Assembly: GCA_040221175.1 (NCBI GenBank)
Contig: JAVJVK010000004.1
Span: 666,268-730,267, forward strand
Origin: Phycisphaerales bacterium
GTDB lineage: Bacteria; Planctomycetota; Phycisphaerae; Phycisphaerales; UBA1924
Reading direction: 5' to 3'
DNA length: 64,000 bases
In this document: one piece after another, positions 25,754-34,501 of the stretch
Numbering within the stretch: the first letter of the stretch is position 1
How the letters are laid out: each line of letters starts with the position of its first letter
Notes under the pieces: model-generated
Database searches by the model: none
What the model was told of the DNA's origin: nothing
Seen by the model: the letters and a program-made list of their open reading frames with translations, nothing else
Made by a program: the position numbers and the translations under genes

Positions 25754-26536
25754 GTGAGTCAGGCCGCAGCCGTGGATTTGTCCGGTGTCAACAAGACGCT
25801 GCAGTTCGAGGATGCCCGCGACCCGCGCGTGGCGCCCACCGTGGCGGACATGAAGAAGTGGGTGCTGCGCTGGCGGCTCAAGGGCGAGCCCCTGGGCGTC
25901 AACGGGGCGGTCAAGAAGCGGTGGTATGTGCGGCCGCACAAGATGTGGGAGTACAGCCGCGGCCTGGCCCTGACCGGTGCGAGCGGGCCGACGCGCGAGC
26001 CGGGGGCGAAGCTGCACTGCCTGGACGTTGGCGGCGCGATGACCCTGCCGATCTTCTACCTCGGGAGCCTGGGCGACCGGGTGGTGTGCCTTGACATCGA
26101 CCCAACGATGACCCGGCAGAGCATGGACGCGGCCCGGCGGCAGGGGCTGGACCTGGACTGCCGGACCACGAACCTGGGCGAGGAGGACCCTTCGGCGGCC
26201 GACCTTGGCGTACCGGAGGCTGGTTTTGACCGCGTGTATTGCTTCAGCGTGATCGAGCACATCCTGCCGCCCGAGCAGGAGCGTGTGGCCAGCCGCATGG
26301 GCAAGTTGGTCAAGCCGGGCGGGATGCTGTGCATCACGTTCGACTTCGGGGAAGACGGGCCCATGGAGGCTCCGATGCGGACGATGGACGACGCGCACGA
26401 ACTGGGCAAACTCATCGGGCTGCCGCTGGTGGGCGGAGACTTCGTCGACACGGGCGACCGCTACCCGCTGAACCGCAAGCACCCGCAAGCCCGCTATACG
26501 TTTGGTTCGATGTTCTTCCGCCGGCCCGAGGCCTAA
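25754..26536 (+). CDS. class I SAM-dependent methyltransferase
   Basis: A 260-residue methyltransferase. SAM-binding motif I is HCLDVGGAM near residue 95, followed by an acidic loop (VVCLDIDPTMT), motif IV DRVYCFSVIEHI and motif V LVKPGGMLCITFDF. The N-terminal 90 residues are Trp/Lys-rich and not typical, perhaps for acceptor recognition. Substrate is unknown; context suggests a glycan or glycolipid. GTG at 25754 is chosen because AAGAGGAG ends 9 bases upstream; TTG at 25724 is an alternative. Confidence 0.75.
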   Translation: MSQAAAVDLSGVNKTLQFEDARDPRVAPTVADMKKWVLRWRLKGEPLGVNGAVKKRWYVRPHKMWEYSRGLALTGASGPTREPGAKLHCLDVGGAMTLPIFYLGSLGDRVVCLDIDPTMTRQSMDAARRQGLDLDCRTTNLGEEDPSAADLGVPEAGFDRVYCFSVIEHILPPEQERVASRMGKLVKPGGMLCITFDFGEDGPMEAPMRTMDDAHELGKLIGLPLVGGDFVDTGDRYPLNRKHPQARYTFGSMFFRRPEA

Positions 26537-26622
26537 CGAGCCGATGAGTTGGTGCTAGCATTGTCGCCCTTATCGTGAGGGCGAAAGACGTGCCCGCGGC
26601 TGATACCGCGTCGAGGACACCA

Positions 26623-26886
26623 ATGGCCAAGAAGACCACCAAGAAGGCCGGCACCACCGGCAAGAAGACCACCAAGAAGACGTCGAAGAAGAAGACGACA
26701 AAGAAGACCGCGCCGGCCGCCGCCGCCGCGGGCAAGAAGACTTCGAAGAAGACCAGCACCAAGAAGACCAGCAAGAAGGTCTCCAAGAAGACCCCGACCA
26801 CCAAGAAGACCGGCAAGAAGGCCACCAGCCGCACCGGCCGCAGCAAGGTGACGCGCACCAAGGTGCACGCGATTCCGTCGAGCTGA
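26623..26886 (+). CDS. histone H1-like lysine-rich nucleoid protein
   Basis: An 87-residue, very basic protein built of repeated KKTTKK / KKTSKK units with a short alanine run in the middle and a tail RSKVTRTKVHAIPSS. It resembles bacterial histone H1-like (HC1/HctB-like) proteins that bind DNA without sequence specificity and condense the nucleoid. The ATG at 26623 follows GAGGA by 4 bases. A 7-bp hairpin (TCGCCCT / AGGGCGA, 26564-26584) lies in the leader but has no T-run. The repetitive sequence makes homology assignment weak. Confidence 0.7.
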   Translation: MAKKTTKKAGTTGKKTTKKTSKKKTTKKTAPAAAAAGKKTSKKTSTKKTSKKVSKKTPTTKKTGKKATSRTGRSKVTRTKVHAIPSS

Positions 26887-26958
26887 TCGTGACCGCCTCG
26901 GTTCGATCCAGCCACCAAGGCCGCGGCGGCCACGGGCCCGCCGGAGAGGAATTCCGCC

Positions 26959-28392
26959 CTGCCTCCTTCAAAGAAAAACAACAAGAAGAAGCCCGCCCCC
27001 ACGCCCTCCAAGGGCGGCGCTGCTCGCGGCCGGAAGTCATCGTCCGGCAAGCCCGAGCGTGACGAGACCATCTTCGATCGCTCGGTGACGTTCGACGATT
27101 TCGATCTGGTCGAAGACGTACTCGAGGGGGTGGACGACGAGGGATTCGTCCACCCCACCATGATCCAGTCGATGCTGATTCCCGTCGCGCTGACGGGCAA
27201 GGACGTGCTGGGCCAGGCCAAGACCGGCACGGGCAAGACGGCGGCGTTCGGCTTGCCGTTGCTGTCCCTGATCGATCCCGGCGACTCGTTCGCGGGCCTG
27301 GTTCTGGCACCCACGCGTGAACTGGCGCTCCAGATCACCAGCGAACTCCAAACCCTGGGCAAGCACAGCGGGCTGAACGTCGTGGCGATCTACGGCGGCG
27401 ACCCGATCGAGAAGCAGGCCAAGAAGCTGGCCAGGAAGCCCGAGATCATCGTGGGCACGCCCGGCCGCGTGATGGACATGGAGCGGCGGGGCTACCTGCG
27501 CTTCGACAAGATCCAGGTAGCGATTCTCGACGAGGTCGACCGGATGCTGGACATTGGATTCCGCGAGGACATCCGTCGCATCATGAGCGCCTGCCCCAAG
27601 GACCGCCAGACGATCTTCGTCTCGGCCACGCTGACCGAAGAGATCGAGAAGCTCGCCCGGCAGTACATGAACAACCCCGAGAAGCTGGTCGCCTCGGCCG
27701 GTTCGCTGACCGTCAGCGTGGTGGAACAGCACTACCTGACCGTGCAGCCGTGGGACAAGAAGCGGCTGCTGGTGCACCTGCTCACGCACGAAGAGCCCGC
27801 GCTGACGGTCGTCTTCTGCCGGCTCAAGCGCGTGGTGGACGACCTTGAGAAGCTGCTGCGCGACAAGGGCATCGACGCGGTCGCCATCCACGGCGACATG
27901 CGGCAGAGCAAGCGCAACAGCGTGATGAGCCGGCTTCGCACGGGCGAGCTCGGCGTGCTGATCGCCAGCGACCTGGCCAGCCGCGGCATCGACGTCGAGG
28001 GCATCAGCCACGTCATTAATTACGACCTGCCCGAGGACCCGGATCTGTACATCCACCGCATCGGGCGCACGGCGCGTGCCGGTCGCGGCGGCGTCGCGTG
28101 GAGCCTGGTGACCCCCGAGCAGGGCAAACTGCTGACCGAGATCGAGACGCGGATCAACACGCACATTCCGTACATGGACTACCCGGACTTCAAGCCCGGG
28201 CCCGAGCCGGCAGCCGTGCGTGAACGACGTGAGCAGGAAGCGGCCCGCGAAGAGCGCTCCAAGCAGCGAACGTTGGAGCGTCAGGGTAAGGTGTTGCCCA
28301 AGACCGCCGACGAGAGCAAGTTCCCCGGCGGGGTGGTGCCGACGAAGCTGCCGCCCAAGCGCATGGGCGGCCGTCTGTCGGGTCGGCGATAG
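26959..28392 (+). CDS. DEAD-box RNA helicase
   Basis: A DEAD-box helicase. Q motif region FVHPTMIQ, Walker A AKTGTGKT, PTRELA, TPGRVMD, a DEVD box in place of DEAD (AILDEVDRMLDIGF), SAT motif, and C-terminal SDLASRGIDVEG and HRIGRTARAGRGG. It remodels RNA secondary structure, as in ribosome assembly or RNA decay. Start choice is unusual: the first ATG-like codon (GTG 27085) begins just before the Q region and has no ribosome site. A CTG at 26959 is preceded by GGAGAGGA with 8-base spacing and adds a basic tail (PPSKKNNKKKPAPTPSKGG). I take CTG as the start; 477 residues. Confidence 0.88.
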   Translation: MPPSKKNNKKKPAPTPSKGGAARGRKSSSGKPERDETIFDRSVTFDDFDLVEDVLEGVDDEGFVHPTMIQSMLIPVALTGKDVLGQAKTGTGKTAAFGLPLLSLIDPGDSFAGLVLAPTRELALQITSELQTLGKHSGLNVVAIYGGDPIEKQAKKLARKPEIIVGTPGRVMDMERRGYLRFDKIQVAILDEVDRMLDIGFREDIRRIMSACPKDRQTIFVSATLTEEIEKLARQYMNNPEKLVASAGSLTVSVVEQHYLTVQPWDKKRLLVHLLTHEEPALTVVFCRLKRVVDDLEKLLRDKGIDAVAIHGDMRQSKRNSVMSRLRTGELGVLIASDLASRGIDVEGISHVINYDLPEDPDLYIHRIGRTARAGRGGVAWSLVTPEQGKLLTEIETRINTHIPYMDYPDFKPGPEPAAVRERREQEAAREERSKQRTLERQGKVLPKTADESKFPGGVVPTKLPPKRMGGRLSGRR

Positions 28393-28409
28393 CCCGCGGC
28401 TTTGCCTGG

Positions 28410-28802
28410 CTAGCCCTGTTTGCCCATTTTCGTGAGCGCCTTTTCACGGCTTGGCGCAATCGTGAAGAGGCGATCGACCCGCGTGGTCTTGAGCACCGCC
28501 GCGATGGGCTTGGCGAGGTTGCAAAGTGCAAGCGAGCCACCTTCGCCCATGCACAACTCACGCAGTTGCACGAGCATGGAGATGCCCGCGCTGGACATGT
28601 ATTCGACGCGGGACATGTCCAGCACCACCCGTCCTCGCTGTCGGGCAGCATCGGGCATGGTCTCGGCCAGTACGTCGGCAGCGTCGGACTCGCTCAAACT
28701 CGGTCCTTTGGGCGAAACCACCAACACGCCCGAGCAGATTTCACGAAGGGTATTGAGGCCCTCGACGATGGGCTGGTCCGGGGTTTCGGCATGCCTCGGC
28801 AT
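28410..28802 (-). CDS. STAS domain anti-sigma factor antagonist
   Basis: A 130-residue STAS-domain protein of the SpoIIAA/RsbV type. The core VVLDMSRVEYMSSAGISMLVQL near residue 72 contains the serine (S-S-A-G) that is phosphorylated by the cognate anti-sigma kinase. When dephosphorylated, such proteins bind the kinase and free a sigma factor or other target. A SpoIIE-like phosphatase is encoded 27 kb away at 55753-57189 and could act on it, but that link is inference. ATG at 28802 with GGAGAG 6 bases upstream. Converges on the helicase gene. Confidence 0.85.
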   Translation of the reverse strand: MPRHAETPDQPIVEGLNTLREICSGVLVVSPKGPSLSESDAADVLAETMPDAARQRGRVVLDMSRVEYMSSAGISMLVQLRELCMGEGGSLALCNLAKPIAAVLKTTRVDRLFTIAPSREKALTKMGKQG

Positions 28803-29032
28803 AGTGGCTCTCCGTTTCGGGTTCGGCCCCGAATGTACAGGATCCATCGGTCGGTATGTGCGAACGGTGAAGTGCGTCCGCCCCACCCTCGATCGGTCGT
28901 ACCGGCAGGGGATGGTAAGCGGCTGTTACCGGACGGGCGGTTAGCCTGCCATTGCCGGATCCGACCGCTGGACGCACCTCTGGGGTTGAGCTTGGTTTCC
29001 CCCACCTACACCTTTAAAGAAGGAGAGATCGA

Positions 29033-30382
29033 ATGATGAATTTCACGGAATCGCTGTCGACTCGCATGATCGCCGCGGCCGGCCTGGCCGCCACCGCGAC
29101 CGCCGCCTTCGGACAGTGCGTGCCCACATGGGACTATGCGATTGGCAACCCCGGCGTGGCAGACGGCTACGTGCAGCCCATGTTTGTTTGGGAAGGCGAC
29201 CTGTACGCGGGTGGCTCGTTCCCCATGATCGGCGGCGTGAGCGACACCGCATACATCGCCCGCTGGGACGGCAGCGCCTGGAACAGCCTGGGCACGCCGG
29301 GCATCGACCCGGGCTCGTCCAACGCGTTCACCACCAGCTTCGAGAGCTTCGACGTGAACGGCACGGAGGCGCTGATCGTCGGCGGCTTCTACGCCAGCGC
29401 TGGCGGGCTGGCCAACTCCATGTCCATCGCGGCCTGGGACGGGACGGAGTGGCTCTCGATGGAGCCCGACTTCGCGCTCTTTGACGCCATCTGGGGCATG
29501 ACGACCGGCGACCTGGGCGACGGCGAGCGTCTGTACGTCGGCGGCGCCTTCGAGGGCATCGGCAGCTCGGCCGGCGCGGGCGTGGCCCAGTGGGACGGCA
29601 CGAGTTGGGCGCCCGTGGGCGGCGGCGGCACGTTCGTGGGCACCGTGTTCGACGTGGTCATCTTCGACGACGGCTCGGGCCCTGCGCTCTATGCCGGTGG
29701 TCGCTTCAACACGATCGACGGCGAGCCCATCCTGCTGCTGGCGCGTTTTAAGGACGGCGCCTGGGAGACCGTGCAGGACGGCCTGTTCGGCACCTCGCCG
29801 GTTGCCGACGCCGGCCAGCTGGCGGTTTTTGACGACGGCAGCGGCCCGGCCCTGTACGTCGGCGGTCGCAGCTTCTTTGCCGCCAGCTCGTCGGACATGG
29901 CCGACGTGTATAAGTGGGACGGCACCGAGTGGTCAGGCGTCGGCCAGGACTTCACCGGCATCGTCAGCGACCTGTTCGTCTGGGACGATGGCAGCGGCGA
30001 AGCGCTGTACATGGCCACCAGCAGCTCGGACCTGGGCCGCCTGGCTCGCCTCGAGGGCGACACCTGGGTGACCGTCGATGGCGGCGCCGACGGCGGGTCG
30101 GTCTTCGGCCTTGCCGAGTGGAACGGCGACCTGTACGTTGGCGGCAGCTTCGAGACCGTCAACGGCGAGGCCGCCAGCGGCATCGTGCGCCGCACCGGCT
30201 GCACCGCCAGCGATTGCTACGCCGACTTCGACGGCGACGGCGAGCTGACCATCTTCGACTTCCTGGCCTACCAGAACGCGTTCGACGCGGGCGACCTGGT
30301 GGCCGACTGCGACGAGGATGGGTCGCTGACCATCTTCGACTTCCTGTGCTTCCAGAACGGCTTCGACGCCGGCTGCCCGTAA
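29033..30382 (+). CDS. secreted beta-propeller protein with GC-type dockerin domain, copy 1
   Basis: A 449-residue exported protein. Signal peptide to about residue 28 (TAAFGQ|CVPTW). The body is made of repeats with the pattern YVGGxFxxIxG...IAxWDGxxWxxLG, as in Kelch-like or delta-60-type propellers, probably six blades. The C-terminal module is FDGDGELTIFDFLAYQNAF and CDEDGSLTIFDFLCFQNGF, then DAGCP. AAGGAGAG precedes ATG-ATG. It is a close paralogue of the next gene (same order of motifs, e.g. IGNP-DGYVQP near residue 38). The two were made by tandem duplication. It has its own terminator. Confidence 0.85.
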   Translation: MMNFTESLSTRMIAAAGLAATATAAFGQCVPTWDYAIGNPGVADGYVQPMFVWEGDLYAGGSFPMIGGVSDTAYIARWDGSAWNSLGTPGIDPGSSNAFTTSFESFDVNGTEALIVGGFYASAGGLANSMSIAAWDGTEWLSMEPDFALFDAIWGMTTGDLGDGERLYVGGAFEGIGSSAGAGVAQWDGTSWAPVGGGGTFVGTVFDVVIFDDGSGPALYAGGRFNTIDGEPILLLARFKDGAWETVQDGLFGTSPVADAGQLAVFDDGSGPALYVGGRSFFAASSSDMADVYKWDGTEWSGVGQDFTGIVSDLFVWDDGSGEALYMATSSSDLGRLARLEGDTWVTVDGGADGGSVFGLAEWNGDLYVGGSFETVNGEAASGIVRRTGCTASDCYADFDGDGELTIFDFLAYQNAFDAGDLVADCDEDGSLTIFDFLCFQNGFDAGCP

Positions 30383-30437
30383 GCGGCACGGCGAGAAGGC
30401 CCGTATAACGGGCACTCCATTCAGGATTTCCAGAAAT

Positions 30438-30475
30438 GCCCCCGATTCAGCGAATGAATTGGGGGCTTCTCTGTT
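30438..30475 (+). terminator. intrinsic terminator between the paralogous dockerin genes
   Basis: Eleven-base stem GCCCCCGATTC / GAATTGGGGGC with one G-T pair and loop AGCGAAT (arms 30438-30448 and 30456-30466), followed by TTCTCTGTT. It lies 55 bases after the first gene and indicates the two paralogues are transcribed separately. Confidence 0.8.
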
Positions 30476-30528
30476 AGCATGCCACACGGCCGTGGGCCGT
30501 TGAGGGACCCCATCAGGAGAGATTTTTC

Positions 30529-31926
30529 ATGCAGACGAAGACCGTTCTTGGCATTCTTGCGGGCGCCGGCTTGGCTTGCGCCGCGCACGCGCAGTGCGAT
30601 CCGGCGTGGGATGGCGCCATCGGCAACCCCGGCCTGGTGGACGGCTATGTCCAACCCATCATGAACTGGGACGACGGCTCGGGGGAGAAGCTCTACGTGG
30701 GCGGCTCGTTCCGCGGCATTACCGGCGTGGCGGGCTCGACCATCCTCGCGGCGTGGGATCGAGACACGAACACGTGGTCGCGCGTGGGCACCCCCGGCCT
30801 GAGCACCGGAAGCACCAACGGCTTCCTGACCACAATCATGCCGTACGACGTGTTCGGCGAAGAGCGACTCGTCGTGGCCGGGTTCTTCGCCAGCGCGGGC
30901 GGCGTCACCGACACCCGTTCGATCGCGGCGTGGAACGGGACCGAGTGGGTCTCGATGGGCGCGAATCTGCCGGCGCCCCAAAGCATCTGGGCTATGACCA
31001 CCGGCGACGTGGGCGATGGCGAGAACCTGATCATCGGCGGCGCGTGGCCCGAGATTGGCGGCGAGTTCGCGGCCGACCTGGCCCAGTGGGACGGCGAGCA
31101 GTGGCTGCCCGTGGGCGACGGCCTGGGCATCACCGGCTCGTTCAGCCCCACCGTCTTCGCCATCGAGATGTTCGACGACGGTAGTGGTCCGGCCCTGTAT
31201 GCCGGCGGCCGCTTCGACAGCATCGGCGGCGCCGCGGGCACGAGCCTGCTCGGCCGATTCGACGGCACCTCCTGGGAGGCGGTCGGACCTGGACTGCTTG
31301 CCGGGAGCATCACCTCCCAGGTTGCGGCCATGACCGTCTTTGATGACGGCACCGGCCCGGCGCTCTACGTCGGCATGGGCAGCGGCGTGCGCATCCCAGG
31401 CGTGCCCTTCGCCAGCGTGTACAAGTGGGACGGCGCGGAATGGTCGGCCGTGGGTCAGGAGTTCGGCGGCCGCGTGACGGACCTGCAGGTGTGGGACGAC
31501 GGCACCGGCCCGGCCCTGTACGTTGCCGGCACGGCCGTTCCGCCCATCGAGTACCTCGCGAAGCTTGTCGACGACGAGTGGATCCCCGTCGACGGCGGCA
31601 TCGCCAGCCAGCCGGCCACCAGCGGCACGTTCGCCAGCGTCTTCGGCCTGCACGTGTGGGACAACGATCTCTATGTGGGCGGCAACTTCACGCTGGTGGG
31701 CGATCCGGCCATCGACGTACGAGGTCTCGTCCGCCGCACCGGCTGCGCCGACTCGGCGTGCTTTGCCGACTTCAACGAAGACGGCGTCCTGGACATCTTT
31801 GACTTCCTGGCGTTCCAGAACGCGTTCGACGCGGGCGACCTGGCGGCCGACTGCACCGAGGACGGCTCGCTGGACATCTTCGACTTCCTGTGCTTCCAGA
31901 ACGCGTTCGACGCGGGCTGCGAGTAA
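30529..31926 (+). CDS. secreted beta-propeller protein with GC-type dockerin domain, copy 2
   Basis: A 465-residue paralogue of the preceding gene. Signal peptide to about residue 22 (LACAAHAQ|CDPAW). Blades repeat LYVGGSFRGITG, LIIGGAWPEIGG, LYAGGRFDSIGG and so on, each preceded by a WD/WNG turn. The C-terminal module is FNEDGVLDIFDFLAFQNAF and CTEDGSLDIFDFLCFQNAF, then DAGCE. Acidic loop residues suggest calcium binding. AGGAGAG lies 9 bases before the ATG. A strong terminator follows. Role presumably at the cell surface or in an extracellular complex; ligand unknown. Confidence 0.85.
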   Translation: MQTKTVLGILAGAGLACAAHAQCDPAWDGAIGNPGLVDGYVQPIMNWDDGSGEKLYVGGSFRGITGVAGSTILAAWDRDTNTWSRVGTPGLSTGSTNGFLTTIMPYDVFGEERLVVAGFFASAGGVTDTRSIAAWNGTEWVSMGANLPAPQSIWAMTTGDVGDGENLIIGGAWPEIGGEFAADLAQWDGEQWLPVGDGLGITGSFSPTVFAIEMFDDGSGPALYAGGRFDSIGGAAGTSLLGRFDGTSWEAVGPGLLAGSITSQVAAMTVFDDGTGPALYVGMGSGVRIPGVPFASVYKWDGAEWSAVGQEFGGRVTDLQVWDDGTGPALYVAGTAVPPIEYLAKLVDDEWIPVDGGIASQPATSGTFASVFGLHVWDNDLYVGGNFTLVGDPAIDVRGLVRRTGCADSACFADFNEDGVLDIFDFLAFQNAFDAGDLAADCTEDGSLDIFDFLCFQNAFDAGCE

Positions 31927-31951
31927 GTCTTCAGGGGATCGAGCAACGAAC

Positions 31952-31987
31952 AGCGCCCGGGAGCGATCCCGGGCGCTTTCGCGTTTA
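31952..31987 (+). terminator. intrinsic terminator after dockerin propeller copy 2
   Basis: Perfect 11-bp stem AGCGCCCGGGA / TCCCGGGCGCT with a GCGA tetraloop (arms 31952-31962 and 31967-31977), followed by TTTCGCGTTT. It reaches the stop codon of the convergent DUF6065 gene. Confidence 0.88.
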
Positions 31988-32743
31988 ACGCTTGTCGAAC
32001 TGCTTGAGCTTCAGGCGGGTGCGGTGGTGCTCGGGCGCTACGGTGCCGCCGGCTGTCTGGCCCTTCATGTAGTCCTTCTGCCAGGTGTCCTGGCCGCCCT
32101 GGTGGCGGGTGATGGCTTGCTGGCGGCTGGCGGCCCAACTCAGGTAGGCCTTCTGCGTGGCGGGCTCCTTTTCGATGTTGATCGCGCCCGGCTCGGTCCA
32201 CTCGAGCAGCGCGAGCGGGTAGGGCGTGATCATGCAGATGGGCTCGCCCTTGCGGAACCACACGTCGGTGCCGCGCTTCATGATCTTCCAGTTCATCGTG
32301 AACGTGCTGGGCGACCAGTCGGTCTCGACCAGGCCGTCGAGCGGGACGGCGTAGTCCTTGGGGTAGTTGGTCGCGCCGCGGACCATGAGCCCGATCCTGG
32401 GTGGCGTGCGGAAGAGCCAGGGCAGGCGGAAGGTGACGATGCCGCTACCGAAGTGGCTGACGATGAACTGGTCGATGCCCTTGGGTCCATCGTGGACCTT
32501 GATGGTCAGGGCGTCGGGCATGTCCTTTCCGTTCCAGCGCATCGAGACCGTGGCCGGGCATGGGATGACCCAGCCGCTCTGGTTGGCCATGGCCAGGGGC
32601 AGGCAGCGGTACGCCCCCTTGCCGGGCGTCTTGTCCATCCATTCACGGGTGGGACCGGCGGGCTCGATGCTCCAGCCGGTATCGTCGCTGACGATGTAGG
32701 CGGTCAGGGGGCAGGGTCCGTCGATGGTGACCGTTTCGGGCAT
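31985..32743 (-). CDS. DUF6065 family protein
   Basis: A 252-residue soluble protein. It resembles DUF6065: REWMDKTPGKGAYRCLPLAMAN near residue 33, GWVIPCPATVSMRWNG, then SHFGSGIVTF and the proline-rich FRTPPRIGLMVRG, with the late motif FRKGEPICMITPYP. Function unknown; conserved Arg-Cys and Trp residues suggest a catalytic or ligand site. The C-terminal 60 residues are charged and helical (QKAYLSWAASRQQAITRHQ). ATG at 32743 with AGGAG 9 bases upstream. It diverges from recA, sharing a 278-base control region. Confidence 0.65.
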   Translation of the reverse strand: MPETVTIDGPCPLTAYIVSDDTGWSIEPAGPTREWMDKTPGKGAYRCLPLAMANQSGWVIPCPATVSMRWNGKDMPDALTIKVHDGPKGIDQFIVSHFGSGIVTFRLPWLFRTPPRIGLMVRGATNYPKDYAVPLDGLVETDWSPSTFTMNWKIMKRGTDVWFRKGEPICMITPYPLALLEWTEPGAINIEKEPATQKAYLSWAASRQQAITRHQGGQDTWQKDYMKGQTAGGTVAPEHHRTRLKLKQFDKR

Positions 32744-32823
32744 GGGGTCTCGCTCCTGGGGTGTCTGCCTGCCAGCATACGGGGCCGGGAGCGGGTCCAC
32801 GAAAACTTCACACAGATCATGAA

Positions 32824-32847
32824 CCGAACACTTGACGGGTTGTTCGG
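32824..32847 (+). promoter_or_regulatory. inverted-repeat operator candidate over the recA -35 box
   Basis: Perfect inverted repeat CCGAACA - N10 - TGTTCGG (arms 32824-32830 and 32841-32847). The 10-base spacer contains the -35 hexamer TTGACG of the promoter below, so a bound repressor would block it. LexA control of recA is the obvious hypothesis, but the half-sites and spacing do not equal the E. coli (CTGT-N8-ACAG) or Bacillus (GAAC-N4-GTTC) boxes. Confidence 0.5.
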
Positions 32848-32860
32848 GCTCTGGTACACT
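32832..32860 (+). promoter_or_regulatory. sigma-70-type promoter upstream of recA
   Basis: TTGACG (32832-32837), 17-base spacer, TACACT (32855-32860). Close to the TTGACA/TATAAT consensus with optimal spacing; about 160 bases before the recA ATG. Confidence 0.6.
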
Positions 32861-33021
32861 GGCCCGGCCGGGCACGCGACCAGCGCCGCCCCCGGCCCCC
32901 GACGCCCTTCGGTCATGGTGGACCGGGCCCGGGCCACGAGCGCTGCAGCGGTGTGACGCCCGGCTGGAGCACGAGATGCTTCAGCAGGCCACGGCACGCC
33001 GAAACAACTGGAGGTGCCCCC

Positions 33022-34206
<1,185 letters not shown>

Positions 34207-34230
34207 GCCGCCATCGAGCCTGGCAGGCAG

Positions 34231-34254
34231 GGCTGGCCCCAAAGGGGGTCGGCC
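34231..34254 (+). terminator. possible recA 3' hairpin
   Basis: Ten-base stem GGCTGGCCCC / GGGGTCGGCC with two G-T pairs and an AAAG loop, 25 bases after the recA stop. There is no T-run, so termination would be inefficient or factor-assisted. Confidence 0.4.
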
Positions 34255-34260
34255 GGCCGG

Positions 34261-34336
34261 ATTGGCTTGGCTTGGCTGGATTGGCCTGACTGGGTTGAAT
34301 TGGCTGGGTTGAATTGGCTGGGTTGCTTGGGGGTGG
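34261..34336. repeat. 14-bp GGTTGAATTGGCT-type tandem repeats
   Basis: Two exact copies of TTGAATTGGCTGGG (34295-34308 and 34309-34322) are flanked by partial, degenerate copies back to 34261 and forward to about 34336. The array ends in the -35 element of the tRNA-Leu promoter. Confidence 0.7.
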
Positions 34337-34352
34337 GGATGCGTGCTACACT
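34323..34352 (+). promoter_or_regulatory. promoter of tRNA-Leu(CAG)
   Basis: TTGCTT (34323-34328), 18-base spacer, TACACT (34347-34352). The predicted start of transcription is about 18 bases before the mature tRNA 5' end. TACACT is the same -10 hexamer as at recA. Confidence 0.55.
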
Positions 34353-34376
34353 CCCCACCGCCATCTGGCACCCACC

Positions 34377-34462
34377 GCGGATGTGGCGGAATTGGCAGAC
34401 GCGCTAGGTTCAGGTCCTAGTGGGAGTAAAATCCCGTGGAGGTTCGACTCCTCTCATCCGCA
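34377..34462 (+). tRNA. tRNA-Leu (anticodon CAG)
   Basis: Eighty-six bases fold as a class II tRNA: acceptor GCGGATG / CATCCGC, D-arm with GGCAGACGC, anticodon stem CTAGG / CCTAG around loop TTCAGGT (anticodon CAG), a long variable arm (TGGGAGTAAAATCCCG) and T-arm GGAGG-TTCGACT-CCTC. Discriminator base A, as expected for leucine. CCA is not encoded. Confidence 0.95.
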
Positions 34463-34465
34463 CTC

Positions 34466-34497
34466 AAACCCCGGGCTTGTCCCGGGGTTTTTTGTTT
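34466..34497 (+). terminator. terminator of tRNA-Leu(CAG)
   Basis: Perfect 10-bp stem AAACCCCGGG / CCCGGGGTTT with loop CTTGT (arms 34466-34475 and 34481-34490), followed by TTTGTTT. It also lies next to the stop codon of the convergent lipoprotein gene. Confidence 0.9.
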
Positions 34498-34501
34498 GGG
34501 C

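Noticed and set aside
26564-26584. Terminator after the methyltransferase gene
   Set aside because: The hairpin TCGCCCT/AGGGCGA has no T-run and lies in the leader of the next gene; noted there as a hairpin only.
26412-27362. Minus-strand frame rich in Val/Phe/Leu resembling a membrane protein
   Set aside because: It is the complement of AAG/ACC lysine-threonine repeats of the H1-like gene; hydrophobic character is an artefact of the repeats.
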